DNA from: Hyphomicrobiales bacterium
Lineage (GTDB): Bacteria; Pseudomonadota; Alphaproteobacteria; Rhizobiales; Rhizobiaceae
NCBI GenBank assembly: GCA_900465675.1
Contig: UBJR01000004.1
Span: 290,632 to 338,307 of the forward strand
Length of the DNA: 47,676 bases
Direction: 5' to 3'
The translations under genes and the position numbers were made by a program. Positions 9,096 to 18,021 of the stretch are shown here, piece by piece. Under the pieces are notes generated by a model. It made no database searches and was not told where the DNA came from. It saw only the letters and a program-made list of their open reading frames with translations. Position 1 is the first letter of the stretch, and each line of letters starts with the position of its first letter.

Positions 9096-9283
9096 CACGT
9101 TTCGTGAAAGGTGCGCGGTGAGCAGTGGTAATCCGCATTCCTTTTTCAAGTCTCGCGTTTCTTCGGAATGCCGCTACGCCGTCCAGCTTGAGGAAAGTCT
9201 AAAAAACTAAACTCGGATGTACGGTCTCTCAAGCCAATAGCCGAACCCTGACGAGGGTTGAGGCAGACGAAGCGAGCAAGAAG

Positions 9284-12200
9284 ATGAACGGATCGCGATC
9301 AAATTCTCCCCGGAGCCCCGAAAGGTCGTCTCTCGACGCGCTTAATCGCACGATCGAAGGCCTGGAGGCGCGCATCGAAGGACTGATGGGCGGCAATGGC
9401 CCGCGCGACGTTGCGCCGCGCAACGCGCCGCCGGAACGTGACGCCTATGTGCGATCCTACGAGCAGCCGCGACCGGCCTACGCCGCTCCCGCAGCAGCAC
9501 GTCCCGATCCGCTCGCCGAAATCCGCCAGCGCCAGCGCATGCTGGAACAGGGACGCGAACGCGCCGCCGCCGAACGCGCGGCAGCTGCTGCCGCCTACCG
9601 TGAACCGGCACCCGCGATCCGCGCTCCGGCACCGGCCGCAGCGCCGGCTCCCGCCTATGGTGCCTCCAGCGACACGATGACCGAGATCGCCCAGGCGCTG
9701 GTCAACCTGCGCCAGGATCTCAAGCGCGACATCTCCGAAGGTGTAACCCGCGAAATGAGTGCGCTGCGGAGCGAGCTTCGCGACCTCAAGTCATCGGCGC
9801 AAGATCGCCGCTTTGCCGACGACATCCGCGAAGACATGGGCCGCCTGGCCGAGAGCATCGACCAGCTGTCGCACCGCTCTGCCGGTCCGGAAGCTGCGGG
9901 ATTGCGCAGCGAATTCGACGAACTGCGCTCGCTGATGGACGGCCTCGCCCGCGAGGATTCCGTTCGTCACATGGAAAGCCGCTGGGATGGTTTCGAAAAC
10001 CAGCTGCATGCGCTGGACACGGCGGGCCTGCAGGAAGAGCTGGTGACGCTCGCCTACCGCCTTGACGACATCAAGCGCCATATCGGCGGCATGGGCGAAA
10101 GCCCGGCCGTGCGGGCACTCGAAGACAAGCTGATCTCCATTGCCAGCGCGATGGAACAGTTCGGCAGCATGATCCAGCCGCATGACCGGGCAATGTCCGA
10201 GCAGTTCGCGGCAATGGATACGCGCCTCGACGAAATCAGCCGGGCGATCGCCGCCAGCAGCCGCAATGCCACCAGCGGCGATCCGGCGCTGATGCACCGC
10301 CTCGAAGGCCGCCTGAACGCGCTGGCCGAACAAATCGACCTGATGGGCCGTAGTGTCGGCTCGAACCCTGCGGACGGCATGGCAGACCGGCTGGAAATGC
10401 TGACGCGCCGCGTCGAGGAACTGGCAAACACCAAGGCAAGCTCGCGCCTGGACGAACGGCTGGAACAGCTGTCCTATATGCTGGAGCGGACGCACAAGGC
10501 CGCTGCACAGCCTGAGCTGAACGGCGCGCTGGCCGATATCTCCCGCAAGATCGATGCGCTCGAAAGCGGTGCGGTCAACGATGTTCTGGCCGAGCGTCTC
10601 GATTATCTCGCCCGCCGTATCGACCAGATGGAAATGCAGCCTGCGCCGGTGGCCCAGGCGCCTGTTGACGACAGCGCCTTCCGCCGCATCGAGGGCCGCC
10701 TCAGCGACATCGCCGCCCGGCTGGAAGAAAGCACAGCGGCACCGGCAACCGACTCGCGAGCACTGAAGAGCCTCGAAGACCAGATCGCCAATCTTTCGGC
10801 ACTGCTGCACGAACCGCGCGGCAACGAGGGACTGTCGATCGATCTCGACCGTCGCATGGGCGCGATCGAAGATTACATGGCAACGAGCGACGAATATATC
10901 ATCGAAGCCGCACGCCAGGCCGCCGAAGCGGTGGTCGATGCCTATTCCCGCAATGGCAACCTGCAGGCAGGTTCCGTCCCGGCCGCCGACATGTCGGCGC
11001 TGAACGCCCTTGCCGCCGATCTTCGCCAACTCGAGGACCTGAGCCGCAGCGGCGAGGAACGCACCCACAAGACGTTCCAGGCCCTGCATGAAACGCTCGT
11101 CCACATTGCCGACCGGCTTGACGACATGGAAACGCGCAACAGTAGGCCGGCTGCACGGATGCCGGCCGCCAACGCCGATTTCGAAGTCGATCCCTATTCG
11201 CTGATCCCGGCCGGCGCTGAGGCCGAAAGGCCTGCAGTCTTTGGAACGAAGACTGCAGCTGCCGCACCCGCTGCCCGCGCCGTCAGCGAACCGGCTGCGC
11301 CGCAGCCGATGCAGCCTCCCGTCAGCCACACCAGCGCAATCGCCATCGAGGCCGCTACCAAGCCCGCCGCTGACGCCAAGCAGAGCAAGAGCCTGTTCCT
11401 GGCGCTCGGCAAGAAGCTGATGCCGGGCAAGAAGGCGCCGAAGGCCCAGGCTGGCGAGCGCACCGTCATCGATCCGGTCCCGTCGATCGATCCTGTCGAT
11501 GTCGTGCCGTCCGAAGAGGCCAACGAGCTGCTGGAGCCGGGCTCCGGCGCCCCTGACGTCAAGAAGATCCTGGAGCGGGTTCGCGCCAGCCAGAGCGCAG
11601 CGCGTGCCAATCCAAAGCCTGCGACCGAAAACGATCGCGCCGACTATATCGCGGCCGCCCGCCGCGCGGCACAGGCTGCCGCAATCGAATCCGACCCGAA
11701 GGCACAGCCGGTCAAGGGTGAGAAGAAGGCCAAGGCTCCGAAGCCTGCCGGTGGCGCGAGCTCGTTCTCGCGCTTCCGCCGTCCGTTGCTTCTCGCCGTC
11801 GGCGCCGTTCTTCTGGCGATCATGGCGTTCCCGCTTGCCCGGACGCTGACATCCGGCCAAAGCGCACCGCCAGCCGAAGTGGCCGTGCTGAGCGATGCCA
11901 CGCAGGCCCCGGCAACGGCCGACACCTCGGCCGCTCCGCAGGCCGATGCACCTGTAGCCGCCCAGAATGAAGCACCGGCTGCTCCCGAAGCTGCGCCTCA
12001 GGCCGCCGTTCCGCCAGCTGCACCAACCGAGCACCTGACCGATGCGGCACCGCTCGACGGCGAAGGCGCTGCGACCCTGACGCCGGGCGCCCCGACGCAG
12101 GACGCCACGGCCTTCGCGCCGAAGGATGCCCCGGCCTCGACCAACGCGGCACCGGCCCAGCCGGGCCTGACCATTCCTGACGTGATCCAGCCGGCGGCAC

Positions 12201-13042
12201 TTGCCGACGCGGCACGCGCTGGCGATGCACTCGCCCTGTTCGAAATCGCTGCCCGTTACAGCGAAGGCCGCAACGGCGTGACGGTCAGCGAAGCCGATGC
12301 CGTCAAGTGGTACCAGCTATCTGCGGACAAGGGCTTTGCCCCGGCGCAGTACCGTCTCGGCAGCATCTATGAAAAGGGTACCGGTGTCGCCCGCGACATC
12401 AACAAGGCCAAGGACTATTACGAGCAGGCGGCCAACCAGGGCAATGCCAGCGCCATGCACAATCTCGCCGTGCTCTACGCCTCCGGCGCGCTCGGCCAGC
12501 AGGATTATGCGACGGCGGCGAACTGGTTCACCAAGGCTGCTAATCTCGGCATCACCGACAGCCAGTTCAACCTCGCCATCCTCTGCGCCCGCGGCAATGG
12601 CGTGACGCAGGATCTCGGCGAGAGCTACAAGTGGTTCGCGATCGCCGCCAAGGGTGGCGACAAGGACGCTGGTGCCAAGCGCGACGAAGTGGCCAAGGCG
12701 ATGAAGCCTGCCGATCTCGACAAGGCGCGCGTCACCACCGACGCCTGGAAGCCGCAGCAACTCGACAACAAGGCCAACGGCATCGACGTGCCCGACGCCT
12801 GGACCGGCAAGGGCACCAGCACCTCCAGCGTCGACATGAAGAAGGCGATCCGCAACATTCAGGCGATCCTGAACAATAACGGCTTCGACGCCGGTACGCC
12901 TGACGGCGAGATGGGCGCCAAGACCGTCTCGGCGATCAAGAGCTTCCAGAAGTCGATCGGCCAGGATCCCTCGGGCAAGATCAATGACGACACGGTGAAA
13001 GCTCTGCTGGAGCGCAACGCCAAGAACGCCACCAAGGCATAA
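9284..13042 (+). CDS. podJ: PodJ-like cell-polarity protein
   Basis: Large polar-organising protein of 1,252 residues. The order of parts matches PodJ: a long acidic, Ala/Glu/Arg-rich cytoplasmic region with repeated coiled-coil units of the LEGRLNALAEQIDLM type (about residues 10-650); a low-complexity Pro/Ala linker; one membrane helix at about 830-855 (RPLLLAVGAVLLAIMAFPLA); a periplasmic Ala/Pro linker; Sel1 repeats at about 985-1130 (YRLGSIYEKGTGV, FNLAILCARGNGV); and a peptidoglycan-binding domain at about 1185-1245 (IQAILNNNGFDAGTPDGEMGAKTVSAIKSFQ). In Caulobacter PodJ recruits polar proteins and is processed by proteolysis; in rhizobia homologues mark a pole and affect division and motility. 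Its own CtrA-like box lies upstream and a strong terminator follows. Confidence 0.9.
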   Translation: MNGSRSNSPRSPERSSLDALNRTIEGLEARIEGLMGGNGPRDVAPRNAPPERDAYVRSYEQPRPAYAAPAAARPDPLAEIRQRQRMLEQGRERAAAERAAAAAAYREPAPAIRAPAPAAAPAPAYGASSDTMTEIAQALVNLRQDLKRDISEGVTREMSALRSELRDLKSSAQDRRFADDIREDMGRLAESIDQLSHRSAGPEAAGLRSEFDELRSLMDGLAREDSVRHMESRWDGFENQLHALDTAGLQEELVTLAYRLDDIKRHIGGMGESPAVRALEDKLISIASAMEQFGSMIQPHDRAMSEQFAAMDTRLDEISRAIAASSRNATSGDPALMHRLEGRLNALAEQIDLMGRSVGSNPADGMADRLEMLTRRVEELANTKASSRLDERLEQLSYMLERTHKAAAQPELNGALADISRKIDALESGAVNDVLAERLDYLARRIDQMEMQPAPVAQAPVDDSAFRRIEGRLSDIAARLEESTAAPATDSRALKSLEDQIANLSALLHEPRGNEGLSIDLDRRMGAIEDYMATSDEYIIEAARQAAEAVVDAYSRNGNLQAGSVPAADMSALNALAADLRQLEDLSRSGEERTHKTFQALHETLVHIADRLDDMETRNSRPAARMPAANADFEVDPYSLIPAGAEAERPAVFGTKTAAAAPAARAVSEPAAPQPMQPPVSHTSAIAIEAATKPAADAKQSKSLFLALGKKLMPGKKAPKAQAGERTVIDPVPSIDPVDVVPSEEANELLEPGSGAPDVKKILERVRASQSAARANPKPATENDRADYIAAARRAAQAAAIESDPKAQPVKGEKKAKAPKPAGGASSFSRFRRPLLLAVGAVLLAIMAFPLARTLTSGQSAPPAEVAVLSDATQAPATADTSAAPQADAPVAAQNEAPAAPEAAPQAAVPPAAPTEHLTDAAPLDGEGAATLTPGAPTQDATAFAPKDAPASTNAAPAQPGLTIPDVIQPAALADAARAGDALALFEIAARYSEGRNGVTVSEADAVKWYQLSADKGFAPAQYRLGSIYEKGTGVARDINKAKDYYEQAANQGNASAMHNLAVLYASGALGQQDYATAANWFTKAANLGITDSQFNLAILCARGNGVTQDLGESYKWFAIAAKGGDKDAGAKRDEVAKAMKPADLDKARVTTDAWKPQQLDNKANGIDVPDAWTGKGTSTSSVDMKKAIRNIQAILNNNGFDAGTPDGEMGAKTVSAIKSFQKSIGQDPSGKINDDTVKALLERNAKNATKA

Positions 13043-13067
13043 CGCCGGCGTAAAAGCGTGAAATCGG

Positions 13068-13110
13068 AACGGCCCTTTTGCCTTCGCCGCAAAAGGGTCG
13101 TTTTGCTTTT
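13068..13110 (+). terminator. Rho-independent terminator after podJ
   Basis: Thirteen-base-pair stem (AACGGCCCTTTTG with CAAAAGGGTCGTT, one G-T pair) around a nine-base loop, followed by TTTTGCTTTT, 26 bases past the podJ stop codon. Confidence 0.85.
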
Positions 13111-13150
13111 GGAGTTTCGCCACCGTGATTGATTGCCAGCCGGGGGATTC

Positions 13151-13771
13151 GTGAGCATTCAGCGGGACAGCGTGCCCTATTTCAGCCAGTGGGAAACGGC
13201 TGACATGACGTTGCCCGTACTTGCCGAGGGCTCGGCGGCGCTATTGCGCGATCCGCTCTGGCAACGGTCGGGCGCGGAGACTGTAGAGGAATACGCGCGC
13301 TGGGCCGTCAACGTCTGCGGCATGGCCTGCCTGAAGATGGTGTTGGCCGCCCGCGGAGAGATCCGCCCGACGCTGGCATTGGCGCGGGTCTGCACCGCCT
13401 ATGGCGGCTATGTCGTCAACGAGCTGGATGCCTCGATCAAGGGGCTGATCTATGCGCCCTTCGTAACCTACGTGCGCGAGCATTTCGGACTCACCGCCGA
13501 GACGATGACCGGCGTCCAGACATCAGCTATTTCGGCGCTTCTGACGGAACGGCCGTTCTTCATCGCGTCTGTCCATAGCGGCATTCGCTGGCCGGACCGC
13601 ATACCGCCGTCGAAGGGCGGACATCTGGTTCTGGTCACGGCTGCCTCGCCGGACACGATCCGCTTCCACAATCCATCCGGCCACGATGCTGCGAGTCAGG
13701 CCGACGTGATGCTGCCGCTTGCCGTCTTCGACCGCTTCTTCGCCAATCGCGGCATCGCCGTCGGCTTCTGA
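13151..13771 (+). CDS. C39-like papain-fold protein
   Basis: Protein of 206 residues resembling C39 (bacteriocin-processing type) peptidases: a Cys in the helix start WAVNVCGMACLKMVL, a His in KGGHLVLVTA and a following HNPSGH that would supply the third active-site residue. There is no ABC transporter domain and no clear signal peptide, so it is a stand-alone domain. The GTG at 13151 follows a GGGGG stretch at five bases; an upstream TTG would add six residues. It ends 33 bases before ddl on the same strand, so the two are probably co-transcribed, pointing loosely to cell-wall peptide metabolism. Activity is inferred. Confidence 0.7.
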   Translation: MSIQRDSVPYFSQWETADMTLPVLAEGSAALLRDPLWQRSGAETVEEYARWAVNVCGMACLKMVLAARGEIRPTLALARVCTAYGGYVVNELDASIKGLIYAPFVTYVREHFGLTAETMTGVQTSAISALLTERPFFIASVHSGIRWPDRIPPSKGGHLVLVTAASPDTIRFHNPSGHDAASQADVMLPLAVFDRFFANRGIAVGF

Positions 13772-13804
13772 CGATTTCAACACCAGATCATTCCGGAGGT
13801 TCTC

Positions 13805-14872
13805 ATGACATCTTCCCGCAGCAAGCTGCGCATCGCCGTGCTCTTCGGCGGCCGCTCGGCGGAACATGACGTTTCGGTGCTATCGGCAACGAACGTGATG
13901 CGGGCGCTGGAGCCTTCGAAATACGAGGCGGTTCCGGTTTTCGTCACCCGCGAGGGCCAGTGGCTGCTCAGCCGTTTCGAGAATGGAAACCTGACCAAGC
14001 CTCTCAGCGGCACCGAGCTGGCGCTTGTGCCGGGCGGATTTGGACGGATGATCGCGATCGACGCGGGCAAGATCAGCGATGCCGGCAAGATCGACATCCT
14101 GTTTCCCGTGCTGCACGGGATCCATGGCGAGGACGGATCGGTGCAGGGGCTGGCCGAGGTCGCCCGCGTGCCGCTAGTGGGCTGTGGCATCCTTGGCTCG
14201 GCAACGGCCCTCGACAAGGATATCGCCAAGCAGCTGCTGCGCGCGTCTGGCTTGCCGGTTGCCCGGGCGGTGACGATCCATGAGGGAAAGGCACCCGCAT
14301 TCGACGCCCTCGAAAATGAACTCGGCCTGCCGCTGTTCATCAAGCCGGCACGGCAGGGCTCGTCGGTCGGTGTCCGCAAAGTTTCCGGCAGCCAGGAATT
14401 CGGCCCGGCGCTCGCCGAAGGCTTCAAGCATGACCGGAAACTGCTCGCCGAAGAATTCATTCGCGGACGCGAGATCGAATGCAGTGTGCTTGAAGACAGC
14501 AAGGGCGGGCTATTCGTTTCGCGCCCCGGCGAGATCATCCCGGCCGAAAGCCATGGCTTCTACAGCTACGATGCCAAATATATCGACGAGGACGGCGCGG
14601 CACTGAAAGTTCCTGCGGAGCTGCCGCCGGAGATCGAGGCAAAGATCCGCGAGACCGCGGCACTCGCCTTCCGCGCGCTTGGCTGCGACGGCATGGCTCG
14701 CGTCGATTTCTTCCTGACCGAAGACATGCGTTTCCTGATCAACGAGGTGAACACGATCCCCGGTTTCACCGATATCAGCATGTATTCGAAGGCGATGGCG
14801 GCAAGCGGCGTCAGCTATCCCGAGGTCATCGACCGGCTTGTCGAACATGGGCTGGCACGGGCCGGTCTCTAG
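13805..14872 (+). CDS. ddl: D-alanine--D-alanine ligase
   Basis: ATP-grasp ligase of 355 residues making the D-Ala-D-Ala dipeptide for peptidoglycan precursors. The N-terminal signature is LFGGRSAEHDVSVLSA, followed by PVLHGIHGEDGSVQG, the glycine-rich ATP loop PARQGSSVGVRKV, and the metal and D-Ala region DGMARVDFFLTEDMRFLINEVNTIPGFT. The length is typical for the DdlA-type branch, which carries an extra segment around the ATP-grasp centre. GGAGG precedes the ATG. It stands apart from any mur/ftsQAZ cluster, so it is likely a second, separately regulated Ddl. Confidence 0.95.
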   Translation: MTSSRSKLRIAVLFGGRSAEHDVSVLSATNVMRALEPSKYEAVPVFVTREGQWLLSRFENGNLTKPLSGTELALVPGGFGRMIAIDAGKISDAGKIDILFPVLHGIHGEDGSVQGLAEVARVPLVGCGILGSATALDKDIAKQLLRASGLPVARAVTIHEGKAPAFDALENELGLPLFIKPARQGSSVGVRKVSGSQEFGPALAEGFKHDRKLLAEEFIRGREIECSVLEDSKGGLFVSRPGEIIPAESHGFYSYDAKYIDEDGAALKVPAELPPEIEAKIRETAALAFRALGCDGMARVDFFLTEDMRFLINEVNTIPGFTDISMYSKAMAASGVSYPEVIDRLVEHGLARAGL

Positions 14873-14886
14873 GCAAGAGATGGTCT

Positions 14887-14917
14887 TTGCCCGGCGCCAC
14901 AGACAGGTGCCGGGCAA
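14887..14917. terminator. Hairpin after ddl
   Basis: Twelve-base-pair stem TTGCCCGGCGCC with GGTGCCGGGCAA (one G-T pair) and a seven-base loop, 15 bases after the ddl stop. There is no U-run, so termination would be weak or Rho-assisted; it may equally be a 3'-end stabilising structure. Confidence 0.55.
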
Positions 14918-15112
14918 GAAAACATCAGGACTTCGCGAAGGCCTGTCATAAATCCTGAAAAAAGCCGGATTATTCGGGAGTTGTCGCCGCGGAATGTGCG
15001 GAACGGATGTCGTTTCTCGAAAGCCTCTGGCAACGATTTCCAAGTATGATGCGCCATTCGAATAGGACAAGCGCGCCTGCCCGGCGGGGGCAGTGAGTAA
15101 TCGGGGTCGGTT

Positions 15113-16033
15113 GTGGCAATTTATCTGCCCATCGCAGAGTTGTCGGTGAACATCTTCATCATTCTTGGCATGGGCGCCGCGGTCGGCTTCCTGTCGGGCA
15201 TGTTTGGCGTTGGCGGCGGCTTCCTGATCACGCCGCTGTTGATCTTCTACAACATCCCACCCGTCGTTGCCGTTGCCACCGGCGCCAACCAGGTCGTGGC
15301 ATCGTCGATCTCCGGCGCGATCACGCATTTCCGGCGTGGCACGCTCGATGTCAAACTGGGATCGGTGCTGCTGATCGGCGGCCTTTCCGGCGCGACCGTC
15401 GGTATCTGGATTTTCTCGCTCTTGCGCCGTCTCGGCCAGCTCGACCTGTTCATCTCGCTGCTCTACGTGGTGTTTCTTGGCACCGTCGGCGGGCTGATGC
15501 TGCTCGAAAGCGTCAACGCGATGCGCCGCGCGGCAAAGAACGAGGCGCCGGCGCCGCGTAAACCCGGGCATCATCACTGGGTTCATCGCCTGCCCTTCAA
15601 GGTGCGCTTCAAGAAATCGAAGATCTATCTCAGCGTCATCCCGGTGATCGCGCTCGGCTTCGGGATCGGCATCCTGACATCCGTCATGGGTGTCGGCGGC
15701 GGCTTCATCATGGTTCCGGCGATGATCTACCTGCTGCGCATTCCGACGAATGTCGTCGTCGGCACCTCGCTGTTCCAGATCATCTTCGTCACCGCCTACA
15801 CGACGATCGTGCAGGCCGCGACGAACTTTTCCGTCGATATCGTACTGGCCTTCATCCTGATGGTCGCAGGCGTGATCGGCGCGCAATATGGCGTGCGGGT
15901 CGGCCAGAAGCTGCGCGGCGAGCAGCTGCGCGCCCTTCTCGGCCTACTGGTTCTTGCGGTCGGCATTCGTCTGGCGATTTCGCTGGTCGTCACGCCTGCC
16001 GATATCTACTCGATCGTGATGGGAGGCAATTGA
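15113..16033 (+). CDS. TauE/SafE (TSUP) family permease
   Basis: Inner-membrane protein of 306 residues with the twofold TSUP pattern: GMGAAVGFLSGMFGVGGGFLITPLLIF near the N-terminus and a repeat GILTSVMGVGGGFIMVPAMIYLL in the second half. About eight hydrophobic helices are present, with a basic cytoplasmic loop in the middle (RRAAKNEAPAPRKPGHHHW). The family moves sulfite, sulfoacetate or related organosulfur anions; the substrate here is not known. It starts with GTG, and the ribosome site is weak. The stop overlaps the start of the TIGR02186 gene by one base, so the two are translationally coupled. Confidence 0.9.
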   Translation: MAIYLPIAELSVNIFIILGMGAAVGFLSGMFGVGGGFLITPLLIFYNIPPVVAVATGANQVVASSISGAITHFRRGTLDVKLGSVLLIGGLSGATVGIWIFSLLRRLGQLDLFISLLYVVFLGTVGGLMLLESVNAMRRAAKNEAPAPRKPGHHHWVHRLPFKVRFKKSKIYLSVIPVIALGFGIGILTSVMGVGGGFIMVPAMIYLLRIPTNVVVGTSLFQIIFVTAYTTIVQAATNFSVDIVLAFILMVAGVIGAQYGVRVGQKLRGEQLRALLGLLVLAVGIRLAISLVVTPADIYSIVMGGN

Positions 16034-16839
16034 TGCGCTGCCTTCCGGCCTTCGCCCTGTCGCTCGCCCTCTTCCTGCCCGGCCTCGCATCGGCACAGAT
16101 GCTACTGCCCGGGCAGAATTCCGAGAGCTCCCGCGAAGGCCTGGAGATCGGCACCTCGACCAGCGAAATCGCCATCACCTCCGATTTCCGCGGCGCGGAC
16201 CTGACGATCTTCGGCGCCGTCACCGAGACCGACCAGCTGCTGTTGGCCGTAGGGCAATATGACGTGGTCGTCGTTCTGGAGGGCCCGCGCGAGAACGCCA
16301 CGGTGCGCAAGAAGCAACGCGTCTTCGGCATCTGGATCAACACCAGCTCGATGACCTTCGAGGCCGTGCCGCATTCCTACTCGATGTCGAGCTCACGGGC
16401 GATCGACGACGTCACGACGCCGCTCGACCTCACCGACGAAGGGATCGGCATCGACCACATTCCGCTGACGCCGGTCGGCTATGTCGGCGATGGCAGCAGT
16501 CTGGGCGAATTCCGCGAATCCTTCCGTCGGCTGCAGCAGAGCGGCGGCCTCTACGAGCGTGATCCCTCGGGGGTCCGCTTCGTCAGCTCCAACCTCTTCA
16601 AGGCGAGCCTGCGGCTTCCAGCCAATATTCCGAACGGCGTGCATACGGTGCGCGCCTATCTGTTCAAGAGCGGAAAGCTAGTGACGCAGAAATCCGTGCC
16701 GCTGCGCGTCATCAAAACCGGCATCGAGCAGATGATCACCGATGCAGCGCACGAGAAGCCGATCCTTTACGGCGCCTTCTCCGTATTTCTGGCGCTGATC
16801 ACCGGCTGGCTGGCCAGCATTGTCTTCCGCAAGGACTGA
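16033..16839 (+). CDS. TIGR02186 family membrane-anchored periplasmic protein
   Basis: Protein of 268 residues with a signal peptide (LPAFALSLALFLPGLASAQ), a beta-rich periplasmic body (ITSDFRGADLTIFGAVTETDQ, YDVVVVLEGPRENATVRKKQRVFGIW) and a C-terminal membrane helix ending VFRKD. This layout and these motifs match TIGR02186, a family of unknown function almost always encoded next to a TauE/SafE permease in alphaproteobacteria. The translational coupling seen here supports a joint complex, perhaps a periplasmic partner of the exporter. GGGAGG precedes the ATG. Confidence 0.88.
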   Translation: MRCLPAFALSLALFLPGLASAQMLLPGQNSESSREGLEIGTSTSEIAITSDFRGADLTIFGAVTETDQLLLAVGQYDVVVVLEGPRENATVRKKQRVFGIWINTSSMTFEAVPHSYSMSSSRAIDDVTTPLDLTDEGIGIDHIPLTPVGYVGDGSSLGEFRESFRRLQQSGGLYERDPSGVRFVSSNLFKASLRLPANIPNGVHTVRAYLFKSGKLVTQKSVPLRVIKTGIEQMITDAAHEKPILYGAFSVFLALITGWLASIVFRKD

Positions 16840-17343
16840 TCAGGCGCTTTTCTTCCGCGCGACGACCTCGAGATAGGCTTCCGTCAGCCGCCCGAGGACC
16901 GAAGGCGTTCCCGGTGGAAGCTCCATGCCGAGATGCTTGGCGCGCAGCTCATCCATGAAATCGTTCCACAGCTGCGCTCCACCATTTTCCAGCAGTTCGG
17001 CGCGGATCGCCAGCTCCTCTGAAACAGGCATGTGCTTTCGCCCCCAGGCGCCCATCTGCGCCAACAAGGGCACGAGATCGATCGACATTTCGGTGAGGCT
17101 ATAGACCGACTTTTGCTTATGGCTAGGATCGTCTTCTTTGGTAAGCAAACCGTTTTCGACGAGACGGCGAAGGCGGTCTGCCAAGATGTTCGAGGCGATC
17201 CCCTCCACCGAATTCTGCAGCAGCTCGCGAAAATGGCGGCGATTGCCGAACATGATGTCTCGGATGACGATCAGGCTCCATCTGTCGCCGAGGACCTCGA
17301 GCGTCAGATTGATCGGGCAACCCGAGCGGTGCAACTCATTCAT
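16840..17343 (-). CDS. HxlR family winged-helix regulator
   Basis: Regulator of 167 residues. The N-terminal HxlR winged helix carries CPINLTLEVLGDRWSLIVIRDIMFGNRRHFRELL, and the wing is RLRRLVENGLLTKEDDPSHKQKSVYSLTE. The N-terminal Cys9 is at the position used by redox or electrophile-sensing family members. The roughly 60-residue C-terminal extension is longer than in the minimal 110-residue type and may bind a ligand. It is divergent from a dihydrofolate-reductase-like gene, and the gap carries three copies of one box, so it very probably represses both itself and that gene. The stop codon touches that of the TIGR02186 gene. Confidence 0.92.
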   Translation of the reverse strand: MNELHRSGCPINLTLEVLGDRWSLIVIRDIMFGNRRHFRELLQNSVEGIASNILADRLRRLVENGLLTKEDDPSHKQKSVYSLTEMSIDLVPLLAQMGAWGRKHMPVSEELAIRAELLENGGAQLWNDFMDELRAKHLGMELPPGTPSVLGRLTEAYLEVVARKKSA

Positions 17344-17354
17344 TCCCAGCCCCC

Positions 17355-17420
17355 AAAACCGATTGCATTTTGCCGGTGGTTTACCCCGTGCTCAACCGGT
17401 TGCTTTTCGCAATCGGTTTT
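17355..17420. promoter_or_regulatory. Three-box HxlR operator region
   Basis: Three copies of AACCGRTTGC in the divergent gap: 17357-17366 (+), 17394-17403 (+) and 17409-17418 (-). The second and third form an inverted repeat with a five-base spacer. The first and third extend to perfect 12-base complementary arms, AAAACCGATTGC at 17355-17366 and GCAATCGGTTTT at 17409-17420. This is the expected pattern for a dimeric regulator, most likely the adjacent HxlR protein. Confidence 0.7.
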
Positions 17421-17460
17421 GACTATGATAGATTTAGACGTTCAAAGGGAGGAAATGCAA

Positions 17461-18021
17461 ATGCGCAAGCTCGTTGTCTGGAATCTGATGACGCTTGATG
17501 GCTATTTCGAGGGCACGAAGCCTTGGGATATCGGCTTCCATACGCTGGTCTGGGGGCCGGAACTGGAAGCCTATTCCGAGCAGTTCGGCAAGGAGGGCGA
17601 TCTGCTGGTCTTCGGCCGCAAGACCTATGAGGGGATGGCGGCCTATTGGACGACCACCGAGGACGAAGACAATATCAAGCCCTATATGAACAGCATCGCC
17701 AAAATCGCCGTTTCCCGAACCCTGACAGAGGCGACCTGGAACAACACGCGCGTCGTCAGCGATCCCGTCTCCGAGTTCACCAAGCTGAAACAGCAGGATG
17801 GCAAGACGATCTTCATCTTCGGCAGCGCCGAACTCGCCGACGGGATGCTGAAGGCCGGGCTGGTCGATGAGATCCGCATCTGCCTCGTGCCAGTCATTCT
17901 CGGCAGCGGCAATCCCCATTTCAAGCCCGCCAGCGAACAGCGCGCCCTGACGCTTATCGAGAGCACCGCGACCAAGAACGGCGGCGTTATTCTGCGCTAC
18001 GAGGTGCCGAAAGCGGCTTAA
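17461..18021 (+). CDS. Dihydrofolate-reductase-like (RibD C-terminal domain) protein
   Basis: Oxidoreductase-fold protein of 186 residues from the RibD C-terminal family. It begins with the signature MRKLVVWNLMTLDGYFEG; LLVFGRKTYEGMAAYW and KTIFIFGSAELADGMLKAGLVDEIRICLVPVILGSG follow in family order. Such stand-alone proteins are NADPH-dependent reductases of unknown substrate and are rarely true DHFRs. The start at 17461 has GGGAGG eight bases upstream; the ATG at 17455 is too close to it. It is probably induced when the divergent HxlR regulator releases the shared operator. Confidence 0.9.
   Translation: MRKLVVWNLMTLDGYFEGTKPWDIGFHTLVWGPELEAYSEQFGKEGDLLVFGRKTYEGMAAYWTTTEDEDNIKPYMNSIAKIAVSRTLTEATWNNTRVVSDPVSEFTKLKQQDGKTIFIFGSAELADGMLKAGLVDEIRICLVPVILGSGNPHFKPASEQRALTLIESTATKNGGVILRYEVPKAA

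Noticed and set aside
9791..12034. Long minus-strand open frame (747 codons) across podJ
   Set aside because: It is antisense to the coiled-coil part of podJ, where GC-rich third positions keep the opposite strand open. No ribosome site and no family-like sequence.
14510..15886. Minus-strand open frame (458 codons) across ddl and tauE
   Set aside because: It is antisense to two clearly recognised genes and has an Asp/His-rich composition typical of a shadow frame.
17032..17460. Upstream extension of the dihydrofolate-reductase-like gene
   Set aside because: The extension would run through the divergent HxlR gene and its operator; the ATG at 17461 has a perfect ribosome site and begins with the family N-terminus.
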